Source: an uncultured Opitutia bacterium (GTDB taxonomy: Bacteria; Verrucomicrobiota; Verrucomicrobiia; Opitutales; UBA953). Taken from it: a DNA stretch of 36,210 nucleotides. The notes below the pieces were generated by a model, which had not been told where the DNA came from, made no database searches, and saw only the letters and a program-made list of their open reading frames with translations. The stretch is taken from NCBI GenBank assembly GCA_903882335.1, contig CAIRWP010000165.1, positions 1 to 36,210 on the forward strand, read 5' to 3'. Both the position numbers and the translations under genes were made by a program. Positions 1 to 7,968 of this stretch are shown here, piece after piece. Each line of letters begins with the position of its first letter. The first letter of the stretch is position 1.

Positions 1-2
1 AC

Positions 3-467
3 GTCAACTCGCCCTTGCCCGAGCTCTTCGCCACGGGCGCCTACCGCCCGCGCCGCGCCCAGCCTACCGCCTCCAACGCGATGGACATCGGTGCGCCGAA
101 CAACCTCGACCGCCTGCTGGCCTGGCGCGAGGGCGGCCCGGTCGTCGAGGCCGTCACGGTCGACGACGCCACGACGCTCGACACCATGCGCCGCGTCCGC
201 GCCGCCACCGGCTACGTCCTGTGCCCGCACAGCGCGGTCGGCTGGAAGGCTGCCGAGGACCTGCGCGCGCGCCGCCCGGACCTCGACCAAGTCGTCGTCT
301 TCGGTACGGCCCACCCGGCCAAGTTCCCGGATGTCCTGGAGCAGGCCTTCGGCGACGCCCACGCGTCGATCTTCCCGTTCGCCCTGCCGCCGCCCGCGCC
401 CCTCCGGATCGGGAACGATTTCGAGGCCGTGCGTGCCGTGCTGACGTCCGAGGCGGGCTTCCGCTGA
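3..467 (+). CDS. thrC: Threonine synthase, C-terminal part (5' truncated by window)
   Basis: Open from the window edge in frame 3: VNSPLPELFATGAYRPRRAQPTASNAMDIGAPNNLDRLL...GYVLCPHSAVGWKA. The SNAMDIGAPNN and CPHSAVG segments are typical of the ThrC C-terminus. Confidence 0.85.
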   Translation, partial: VNSPLPELFATGAYRPRRAQPTASNAMDIGAPNNLDRLLAWREGGPVVEAVTVDDATTLDTMRRVRAATGYVLCPHSAVGWKAAEDLRARRPDLDQVVVFGTAHPAKFPDVLEQAFGDAHASIFPFALPPPAPLRIGNDFEAVRAVLTSEAGFR

Positions 468-473
468 GCCAGC

Positions 474-587
474 TTATTTCTTCTCCGTCGCGGCCGGGGC
501 CGGCTTGGCGTCGCGCGGCTGTTCGACGACGATGATGCAGCCCGAGAGCAGCAGGCACGCGAGGGTCAGGAGCAGGACGGTCTTCAT
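474..587 (-). CDS. Small predicted lipoprotein, 37 aa (absent from supplied ORF track)
   Basis: Reverse complement reads ATG...TAA: MKTVLLLTLACLLLSGCIIVVEQPRDAKPAPAATEKK. Lipobox LSGC; SD-like AAGGTG upstream of ATG. Confidence 0.65.
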   Translation of the reverse strand: MKTVLLLTLACLLLSGCIIVVEQPRDAKPAPAATEKK

Positions 588-627
588 GGTGTCACCTTGG
601 AGGGAGGCGGCCCGTTTGGCAAATCCG

Positions 628-655
628 CAAAAAGAAAGGCCGCCTGACGGCGGCC
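628..655 (-). terminator. Intrinsic terminator after the ExbB/ExbD module
   Basis: Minus strand: GGCCGCC-GTCA-GGCGGCC followed by TTTCTTTTTG, just downstream of the exbD stop at 678. Confidence 0.8.
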
Positions 656-677
656 TTGGGCAGGGCGGCGGGGCCGC

Positions 678-1121
678 TTATTCCGGCTCCGCGACCGCGA
701 AGGTCACGTTGTTGATGTCCGCGCGGGCGAGGACGTCGAGGACGTTGATCACGCGCTCGTAGCGGGCGGCCTCCTCGGCCTGCACGGTGATGAGCACCTT
801 GGTCTTCGACTGGACGGCCGCCTGCTTCAGTTTGGTCATCTCGTTGAAGAGGCCGTCCAGGGTCTTGTCCTGCGGGGTTCCGACCGGGTCTTCGTTGATG
901 GTGATTTGCCCGTTCTCCGAGACGCCGATGGTGATCTCGTCGGGGATCTCGGTCTCCTTCGCGGTCTCGGCATTGCCGGGCAGGGTGGTCTTGAGCTCGT
1001 GCTCGACCTTCACGGCGCCAGCCATGACCATGAAGAACAGCATAATCACGAAGACCACGTCGATCATCGGGGCGATCTGGAAACCGGCGTCGGCCGGCAT
1101 CTCCTGGGGGGCGCGTTTCAT
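678..1121 (-). CDS. exbD: ExbD/TolR-family biopolymer transport protein (copy 1)
   Basis: 147 aa, FQIAPMIDVVFVIMLFFMVMAGAVKVEHELKTTLPG: ExbD/TolR N-terminal TM helix with conserved Asp and periplasmic domain. Confidence 0.9.
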   Translation of the reverse strand: MKRAPQEMPADAGFQIAPMIDVVFVIMLFFMVMAGAVKVEHELKTTLPGNAETAKETEIPDEITIGVSENGQITINEDPVGTPQDKTLDGLFNEMTKLKQAAVQSKTKVLITVQAEEAARYERVINVLDVLARADINNVTFAVAEPE

Positions 1122-1124
1122 GGC

Positions 1125-1565
1125 TTATTCCTCGCGGTTGAGGCCCGAAAAGGCGATGTTGTCGATACCGGCCTCGCCACCCCACTCGAGGGCCTTGGAG
1201 ATGTACTTAGCGTGGCAGTCCTTGTCGGCGCGGATGAGCAGGCGGTACTTCTCGTTGTTGCCCTTGCGAGCCTGGAGTTCCTTGGCGATGCCGTCCTTGT
1301 CGTTCGGATCGAGCTCGCGGTCGTCCAGCTTGTACTTGGCCTGGCCGGTGGTCTTGTCCCAGGAGATGTTGATCAGGCCGGCGGCGGCCTTGTCGTCGCG
1401 CTTCACGCCGTGGGCGGCCACGGGCAGGGAGATATTCTTGTCGACCTTGAGCACCTGGGAGGAGGTGATCGACATGAAGAAGATCAGCAGCACCAGGAGC
1501 ACGTCGATCATCGGCGCGACCTGGAATTCCGGTTCGCCTTCTCCGCCTCCGCCTCCGCCTGCCAT
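1125..1565 (-). CDS. exbD: ExbD/TolR-family biopolymer transport protein (copy 2)
   Basis: 146 aa, FQVAPMIDVLLVLLIFFMSITSSQVLKVDKNISLP; Gly-rich N-terminus MAGGGGGGEGE. Confidence 0.9.
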   Translation of the reverse strand: MAGGGGGGEGEPEFQVAPMIDVLLVLLIFFMSITSSQVLKVDKNISLPVAAHGVKRDDKAAAGLINISWDKTTGQAKYKLDDRELDPNDKDGIAKELQARKGNNEKYRLLIRADKDCHAKYISKALEWGGEAGIDNIAFSGLNREE

Positions 1566-1594
1566 GGTTGTGCTGGGGTGGGGTTAGGGGTGAA

Positions 1595-2392
1595 TCAGGC
1601 CTTCACCTCGGCAGCGACTGGCTCGGTGTTCCACACGGGCTTGGCCGCGTAGAGCTCGTCGCCACCGACGTTCTTGCCTTCGATCTCCGCGTAGGGGAAG
1701 CCGCGGAAGAGGCCACCGACGATCTCGGTGACGTCATGAATGCCCTTCTGGATGCGGTTGCGGAGGAGGTAGTAGGAGATGAAGGCCGGGATCGCGATGA
1801 AGAGGCCGGACGCGGTCGCCACGAGCACCTCGCCGATCGCTTCGGCGAGCTTGGAGGGGTCGCCCACGCCGGAGGAGCCGAGCTTTTCGAACGCCTTCAT
1901 CATACCCGTCACGGTGCCGGTGAGGCCGATCATCGGCGTGCACACCCCGATCACGGAGAGGTAGGAAGCGCGGCCCATGAGGTCGGCCTGGATGCGGGAG
2001 ATCTCGGAGATGATGGCCTCCTCGGTCATGGTCTTGCCGTCGGGGCTGAGCGCGACGCCCGCGCGGACGACGTCGCAGAGGGGAGAGCCGGCGTTCTTGG
2101 CGAACTCATGGGCGGCGACGTAGTCACCGGCACGGAAGTGGTCGCGGAGCTGCACGACATGGGCGGTCGGGTAGAGCTTCTTGGCGCCGGTGCGGAGGAA
2201 GCCGTCGACGATGAACCAGATCATCGCCACGGAGCAGATGGTGATCGGGTACATGACCCAGCCACCTTCGTGGAAGAGGTCCATCATGGTCTTTTCCTTG
2301 ACGCCGGGGGCGGCTTCCTGGGCGACGGCGGCCAAGGTGGACAGCCCGAGGAACAGGGTGGCCAGGAGGGAGGTGCGGGAATTCATCTTCAT
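1595..2392 (-). CDS. exbB: MotA/TolQ/ExbB proton channel family protein
   Basis: 265 aa with signal-like N-terminus, then GWVMYPITICSVAMIWFIVDGFL...GLTGTVTGMMKAFEKL...LAEAIGEVLVATASGLFIAIPAFISYYLLRNRI, the ExbB/TolQ signature. Confidence 0.92.
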   Translation of the reverse strand: MKMNSRTSLLATLFLGLSTLAAVAQEAAPGVKEKTMMDLFHEGGWVMYPITICSVAMIWFIVDGFLRTGAKKLYPTAHVVQLRDHFRAGDYVAAHEFAKNAGSPLCDVVRAGVALSPDGKTMTEEAIISEISRIQADLMGRASYLSVIGVCTPMIGLTGTVTGMMKAFEKLGSSGVGDPSKLAEAIGEVLVATASGLFIAIPAFISYYLLRNRIQKGIHDVTEIVGGLFRGFPYAEIEGKNVGGDELYAAKPVWNTEPVAAEVKA

Positions 2393-2446
2393 AGGGATGA
2401 TAGGGTAGGGTGGTTGTTAGTTAGGAAAGCGGGGCGGGGCAAGGAC

Positions 2447-3469
2447 TCACTTATTGCCTTCGTCGGAAGGCGTGTTGTTGGCGGCGGGCTTGGCGGTCCC
2501 TTCGGGGATGACCGCCGCGTCCTGGATCTTGCGCTGGGCCTCCTCGGCCTGCAGGCGGTCCTCCTTGGGGAGGAGCTTTTTGGCCTGCTCGGCCTCCTTG
2601 GAGGTCGGGTAGGTGGCGACGATGTCGCGCAGGTAGCGGTTAGAGACCTCCTCGAGCTTCTGCTCGCGGGTCGCCGGGGTGTCCATGCCGCGGAAGGAGC
2701 GGGCGGCGCCGAGGAGGGCCTTCGGCACGTGCTCCTGCTGGGAGCCGTAGAAGACGGGGACGCGGAGGTAGGTGTTCATCGCGGCCTCGTATTTCTTGGT
2801 GGCGAGCAGGGAGGAGCCCTTGACTAGGTGCAGGCGGGCCTGGAGGTCCGGGTCATCCAACTGCGGCATGAGGCTGGTGGATTCGGTGATCACGGCCTCG
2901 TGCTCGCCGCGGCGGGCGCGCTGCATCAGGCGGGCCAGCTTGATCTTGGTGGCCAGTTCGGCGATGGAGCCGTCGTCGGCGCGTTCCAGCGTGTCCAGGA
3001 AGGAGGAGAGGGCGGCGTCGTTCTCGAGGCGGTCGAGGGCGTCCAGCTTCACGATGGAGGCCTTGAGCCACCAGCTCCCCTTCACCTTCTTGATCGGGTC
3101 GAAGAACTTGATGACGGGCTCGATGTTGTCGAGGGCCTTGCCCGGCTCGCCGCGCGCGACGTTGTTCTGGGCCTCGGTCAGGCGCTCCGGGAGCGGCCAG
3201 ATGATGGTTTCGACCTCGGCGAGCTTGCGGGTCATGATCATCTCGGTGCCGTCCTGGATGGTCGTGCGCTCGACGGTACCCTTGAGGCTGCTGATCTGGC
3301 CCTTCTTCTTGTCGATGATGGGCTTCGGGGGAATGACGGTGTTGTCGACCTTGAAGGGGTCGTTGACCTCCCAGCGTTCGCCGCCCTTGAAGATCAGGGT
3401 CTGGCCGAAGGCGGGCAGGGCGGCGCCGAGCGCGGCGGCGGCGAGGAGGAGGCGGGGGAACGGGCGCAT
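2447..3469 (-). CDS. Secreted TPR-like protein, 340 aa
   Basis: Signal peptide MRPFPRLLLAAAALGAALPAFG; helical repeat body (GSSLLATKKYEAAMNTYLRVP...KALLGAARSF). Starts 3 nt after the upstream gene's stop (TAAgccATG). Confidence 0.8.
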   Translation of the reverse strand: MRPFPRLLLAAAALGAALPAFGQTLIFKGGERWEVNDPFKVDNTVIPPKPIIDKKKGQISSLKGTVERTTIQDGTEMIMTRKLAEVETIIWPLPERLTEAQNNVARGEPGKALDNIEPVIKFFDPIKKVKGSWWLKASIVKLDALDRLENDAALSSFLDTLERADDGSIAELATKIKLARLMQRARRGEHEAVITESTSLMPQLDDPDLQARLHLVKGSSLLATKKYEAAMNTYLRVPVFYGSQQEHVPKALLGAARSFRGMDTPATREQKLEEVSNRYLRDIVATYPTSKEAEQAKKLLPKEDRLQAEEAQRKIQDAAVIPEGTAKPAANNTPSDEGNK

Positions 3470-3472
3470 GGC

Positions 3473-6400
3473 TTAGAGGCGGGTGTTGAGGGACTTGGCC
3501 TCGGAGGCCTCCGGGGTGTCCTTGATGCGGTCCTTGGACAGCATCTCGGCCAGCAACAGCTTGGCCTCGGGCTTCTGTCCGAGCTTGTCGGCGAGGACGC
3601 GGGCGGTGGCGAGGTAGGCCTTGGCGGACCAGAATTCGTACTTCTTCCAGGTCTGGTAGCAGCGGCGGTAGTAGGCGACGGCCTCGGCGTTCCGGCCTTG
3701 GCGTTCCTCCATGACCCCGAGCCAGTAGAGGCTGCCGGCGGTGGCCTCGCCGCGCCATTCCTTGGTCTGCAGAATCTCCTCGAAGGCCTTCTTGGCGTCG
3801 GGGTAGGCCTGGGTCTCGGCGAGCGCGCGGGCGCGGGCGAACTTAATCTCCTTCTCCTTCGACATCGTGATCTGGTTGTCGACGGCCTCGTTGCAGAGCT
3901 CGAGGGCCTCCTTGAACTTCTTCTGCTGGAGGAGGATCTCCGCCAGGCCGGCGAAGCCGAAGTCGGCGTACTCGGAGGAGCGGTTATGCTCCTTGATGTA
4001 CTCGAAGTAGGCGGCGGCCTTGGCGGTCTCGCCCTTCGCGAGCAGGTGGTCGCCGACCACGGCGAGGATCGTCGGGCTGAGTTCCTCCGCCTTGTAGTTG
4101 GCGGAGACCTTCTTGAAGAAGGTGTCGGCCCGGTCGGGGTTGCGGAGGAAGACGTTCAGCTGGCCCATGGCGAAGAAGCCGCGGGCCTGGGCGATGAGGG
4201 AGCCCTTGTTCTGCTCCAAGCGGAGGAGTTGGGTCAGTTCGGCCTCGGCGTTGGCGGGGGAATAGGCGGCGGGGTCAACCGGGGTGCCGGGCTTCACGCG
4301 CTTCACCTTGCGGGCGAGCTTCTCGCAGAGGAAGATGACGAGTTTCTCGTTACCCTCCTGCTTGCGGTCGTTGATGGTTTCGGCGACCGAGGCGGAGAGG
4401 ATGCCAAGGGCCTCGGTCTTGGCGACGATGATGCTGGCCTGGCGGTCCTTCTCGACGACCGCGAGCTCGTCGGCGAGCTTGGCGGACAGCTTGGCGACCT
4501 CGGCCTTGGCGGCGGCGATGGCCTCCTTGGTGGCGCCGTCCTGGCGCTCGAGGGCGTCGACCTTCTTGCGTTCGGCGGCGAGCTGGCCGCTGAAGCGCTT
4601 CTGGACCTCCTCGCTGCGTTGGGCGAACTCCGGCTTGTCGCCAAGGCGCTCGGTGGCCTTGATCACCTCGTAGAGGTAGGTCAGGGACTTCGGATCGTTA
4701 TGATCCCAATCGTAGACCTCCTTGTAGAGGTCGCGCATGCGGGCGTGCTCGCCGCGGCCGGGCAGCAGCTTGCCGAGCTCGCGCAGGACGAACTCCAGCG
4801 CGTTGGTGTTGGTGCGGCCGCTGCGGGCGGCGGCGACATAGGCGTCGATGGCCTTGGCGGTGTGGCCGTCCTTCTCCTTCTCGAGGCGGGCCTTCTCGGC
4901 GAGGAACTTCTTCTTGGTCTCCGGGGCGGCGTTGGTGCGGGCGGACTCGTCGGCCTTGCGGATGGGCTTGTCGAGCTCGGTGGCCAGACGCATCTCGGCG
5001 TCGCCGATAAGCGTGTGGACCTCGGGGACCTGGTTGACGACGGCCTCGTCCTTGCTGACGGCGTAGTCCTTCAGCCACTCGTTGCAGAGGCGCAGGGTCT
5101 CGGTGGTCTCCGGCGGGGTGAGGCCGAACTTCACGATCGCCTGGCGGTAGCGGACGTCGGGCAGGAACTTGCCGCGGCCCGCGTAGTCGGCCTGGTACTG
5201 GTCGAAGCCGGTCTTCGTGTCCTTGTACTTGCCTTGGTAGAACCAGCAGAGGGCGCGCATGTAGACAGCCTGCTCGCGGGCGAGGGAGCGCGGGTACTTC
5301 TGGTTGAACGCGTCGAGGGCGGCGCCGGCCTGCTCCCAGTCGACGTTGGCGAAGAGGCAGGTGATGATGCGGAAGTCGATCTCCTCGACGGTGGCCGCGT
5401 CGATCTTCTTCACGTTGGTCTTGGCCCAGTTGTAATGCTCGATGGCCTCCTTGAAATCCTCGCGGTCCTGCGAGATCTCGCCGAGGATGACCGCGACCGC
5501 CGGGACTTCCTCGCTGTCGGGATATTTCTGCAGGAACTCCTTGCACTTCGCCTGGGCCTCGGTGTTGCGGCCGATCTGGCGCAGGGCGACGATGTAGTAG
5601 TAGTAGGCGCCCGAAACCTTGGAGAAGCCGGGGTTGTTGTCGAAGATATCGCGGAACGCCACGAAGGCCTCCCAGTGCTTGTTCAACTCCAGCAGGCACA
5701 GGCCGATGCGGTAGGAGATGAAGGCGTCGTAGTCCTTGTTGGCGGCGAACTCGCCCTCGATCTTCTTGAACTGCTCGACGCCCGCGATGGCCTCCTCGAT
5801 CTTGATCTTCGCGTTGTCGTCCGGCTTGGGGTAGAGTTTCTTGAGGTTATCGACCTCGGCCTGCTTGGCCTCGACCGCGCGCGAGACGGAGCGAGCCACG
5901 GTCGCCCGGCGGAGGGTGCCCTGGTAGCTCGCGAGCGCCTGGCGGTAGAGCTCGACCTTCTCCTTCTCGTCGGCGGCGTTCTCGGCGGCCTCGAAGCGGG
6001 AGTCGCCGATCTCGATGCGCTGGAAATTGGAGCGCACGATCTCGGCGGGCGAGCCGGTCCCGCGGGCGTCGACCTCGGCCTTGAGCTGCTCGGCTTCCTT
6101 GGTCAGGCCGAGCTTGGTGTAGACCTCGACGAGCTTGGCGGCGGCTTCGCGGCGCTCCGGCGTGGCGAGGCCCTCGGCGATGGCCGACTTGAGGAGCTGC
6201 ATGGCCTGACCGAGGGCCTTCTTCTTTTCGACCTCGTCGGCGGATTTGGCCTTTTCCTCGAGGATGCGGGCGGAGAGGGTGTAAGCGCTGATGCGGTCTT
6301 CGGCGCGGATGGCGATATTGGGGGCGCGGAGTTTCTCGAGGAGGGCCAGGGCGGGGTCCCACTTGGACTGGCTGGCGAGGGCTTCGACGAGGCTCAGCTG

Positions 6401-6802
6401 GGCGATGCCGCGTTTGTTGTCCAAGCCGTAGAAGTCCTCGGTGCCCTTGGGGTACTTGGCAAGGAAGGCGGTCAGTTCCTCCTCGGTCTTGGCCCAGTCC
6501 TTGAGGGTGTAGACGGCGACGGCCTTGTTGAACGCCAGGACCGCCTTGAGCATGTCGCCCGCCTCGGTCGGCAGCTGCTTCTCCATCTCGCTCAAGGTGT
6601 CGTAGGCGGCCTTGTACTTCTTGGCCTCCATCTCCTTGCCGGCCCGCTTGAAGAGGGCTTCCAGTTTGTTCTCGGGCGCGGGCGCGGTGGCCGCGGGCTT
6701 GGTCTGGGCTCGGGCGGGAGTGGCGACCGGGGTCACCGCCAGGAGGACGGCGAGGATGGCGGCTTTGGCCAGTTGGTAGGTGCGGGACTCGTGGGTGGCC
6801 AT
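3473..6802 (-). CDS. Large secreted TPR-repeat protein, 1109 aa
   Basis: N-terminal signal-like region ending ATPARAQT; multiple TPR-like units (KFKEALELCNEAVDNQ, ETAKAAAYFEYIKEHN, RNAEAVAYYRRCYQTW). First gene of the ExbB/ExbD cluster. Confidence 0.85.
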   Translation of the reverse strand: MATHESRTYQLAKAAILAVLLAVTPVATPARAQTKPAATAPAPENKLEALFKRAGKEMEAKKYKAAYDTLSEMEKQLPTEAGDMLKAVLAFNKAVAVYTLKDWAKTEEELTAFLAKYPKGTEDFYGLDNKRGIAQLSLVEALASQSKWDPALALLEKLRAPNIAIRAEDRISAYTLSARILEEKAKSADEVEKKKALGQAMQLLKSAIAEGLATPERREAAAKLVEVYTKLGLTKEAEQLKAEVDARGTGSPAEIVRSNFQRIEIGDSRFEAAENAADEKEKVELYRQALASYQGTLRRATVARSVSRAVEAKQAEVDNLKKLYPKPDDNAKIKIEEAIAGVEQFKKIEGEFAANKDYDAFISYRIGLCLLELNKHWEAFVAFRDIFDNNPGFSKVSGAYYYYIVALRQIGRNTEAQAKCKEFLQKYPDSEEVPAVAVILGEISQDREDFKEAIEHYNWAKTNVKKIDAATVEEIDFRIITCLFANVDWEQAGAALDAFNQKYPRSLAREQAVYMRALCWFYQGKYKDTKTGFDQYQADYAGRGKFLPDVRYRQAIVKFGLTPPETTETLRLCNEWLKDYAVSKDEAVVNQVPEVHTLIGDAEMRLATELDKPIRKADESARTNAAPETKKKFLAEKARLEKEKDGHTAKAIDAYVAAARSGRTNTNALEFVLRELGKLLPGRGEHARMRDLYKEVYDWDHNDPKSLTYLYEVIKATERLGDKPEFAQRSEEVQKRFSGQLAAERKKVDALERQDGATKEAIAAAKAEVAKLSAKLADELAVVEKDRQASIIVAKTEALGILSASVAETINDRKQEGNEKLVIFLCEKLARKVKRVKPGTPVDPAAYSPANAEAELTQLLRLEQNKGSLIAQARGFFAMGQLNVFLRNPDRADTFFKKVSANYKAEELSPTILAVVGDHLLAKGETAKAAAYFEYIKEHNRSSEYADFGFAGLAEILLQQKKFKEALELCNEAVDNQITMSKEKEIKFARARALAETQAYPDAKKAFEEILQTKEWRGEATAGSLYWLGVMEERQGRNAEAVAYYRRCYQTWKKYEFWSAKAYLATARVLADKLGQKPEAKLLLAEMLSKDRIKDTPEASEAKSLNTRL

Positions 6803-6945
6803 CGGGTAGGGGGAGCGCGGTGACGCCTCTTGGGGTGAGGGAAGAAATTAGCCCTTCGGAGGCCTCTCTGCCAAGCAATAACCCTTCACACTCGCCCTGC
6901 CCGCGGGGGAGGATGGCCCCCCAAGGGGAATGCCCCCGGTCGGGG

Positions 6946-7884
6946 TCAGCGCGCCGCCTTCCGCCCGGAGGCCAGCAGGGTCTCGAAGCCCGGCTCGCGG
7001 TCCTCCTTGGCGACGACCCGGACCTCGGATTCGCGGAAGCCGGCTTCCTCGAGCCAATCGTGGAGGTCGTTCTCCTTGAAGCCGAGCCAGCGATCGGCGT
7101 AAAGCTCGCGGGCCTTCTCGAAGCGGTGGGCACGGAGGTCGAGGATGAGCACCCGTCCGCCCGGCTTGAGGATGCGGTGGGCCTCGGTCAGGGCTTTTCG
7201 CGGGTTTTCGGCGTGGTGCAGGGCCTGGCTGAGCAGGACGAGGTCGACCGAACGGTCGGGCAGGGGGGCGTCCTCGATGTCACCCAGGACGTAGTCCAGG
7301 TTGTTCAACTGTTCCTTTTTGGCCAAGGCCCGGCCCAGCTTGACCATCCGCGGGGAGTTGTCGACGCAGTGCACGAACTCGGCCTGCCGGGCCAGCAGGC
7401 GGGACAAGGTACCGTCGCCCGCCCCGAGGTCGGCGATGCGCACTTTCGGAGCCAGCAGCAGGAGCATCTGGCCGATGGCTTCCCAGGAGCGTCCGGGGCA
7501 GTAGTTCTTGCCGAGCCGGTCGGCGACCAGGTTGAAGTGCTGCTCGGCCTTGCGGCGGCGCCGCTCGACGATCCGTTGCAGGGCCCGTTGGTCGGCCCGG
7601 GTGGCCGGCTCGGCCTCCGTGGCCCGGATGGCCGCCTCCAGGATGCTCTGCACGCCGGCCCCGAGGCCCCGGGCCAGGGAGTAATAAGAATGCTTTCCGT
7701 CGCGGCGGTCTTCGGCCAGGCCCGCCTTACGGAGCAGGGCTAGGTGGGTCGAAATGCGCGATTGGCCCATGCCGAGGATCTCCTGCAGCTCGCCGACCGC
7801 CAGCTCGCCCTTGGCCAGCAGGAACAGCAGGCGGGCCCGGGTCGGATCGGACAGGAGGCGGAGGGATTCCCAAGGGTCGGGCAT
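6946..7884 (-). CDS. ArsR-family HTH regulator fused to class I SAM-dependent methyltransferase
   Basis: 312 aa: N-term LLSDPTRARLLFLLAKGELAVGELQEILGMGQSRISTHLALLRKAGLAEDRRDGKHSYYSL (ArsR wHTH); C-term VRIADLGAGDGTLSRLLA...CVDNSPRMVKLGRALA...LVLLSQALHHAENPRKALTEAHRILKPGGRVLILDL (methyltransferase). Confidence 0.9.
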   Translation of the reverse strand: MPDPWESLRLLSDPTRARLLFLLAKGELAVGELQEILGMGQSRISTHLALLRKAGLAEDRRDGKHSYYSLARGLGAGVQSILEAAIRATEAEPATRADQRALQRIVERRRRKAEQHFNLVADRLGKNYCPGRSWEAIGQMLLLLAPKVRIADLGAGDGTLSRLLARQAEFVHCVDNSPRMVKLGRALAKKEQLNNLDYVLGDIEDAPLPDRSVDLVLLSQALHHAENPRKALTEAHRILKPGGRVLILDLRAHRFEKARELYADRWLGFKENDLHDWLEEAGFRESEVRVVAKEDREPGFETLLASGRKAAR

Positions 7885-7916
7885 GGTGGTCAGGATGGGG
7901 TCGTTCGGGCCGCTGT

Positions 7917-7947
7917 CAAAAGAGGAAGCCCCGCGGGGCGGGGCTTC
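7917..7947 (-). terminator. Intrinsic terminator for the GreA-like gene
   Basis: Minus strand GAAGCCCC-GCCCCGC-GGGGCTTC followed by CTCTTTT, downstream of stop at 7969. Confidence 0.8.
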
Positions 7948-7968
7948 GTCAGGGGCCGGGCGGGCGGC

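Noticed and set aside
1568-2827. Plus-strand 419-aa ORF
   Set aside because: Antisense of exbB and the 340-aa TPR gene; composition typical of a shadow ORF.
2828-6823. Plus-strand 1331-aa ORF
   Set aside because: Exact-register antisense of the signal-peptide-bearing TPR genes; low-complexity translation with no recognisable domain.
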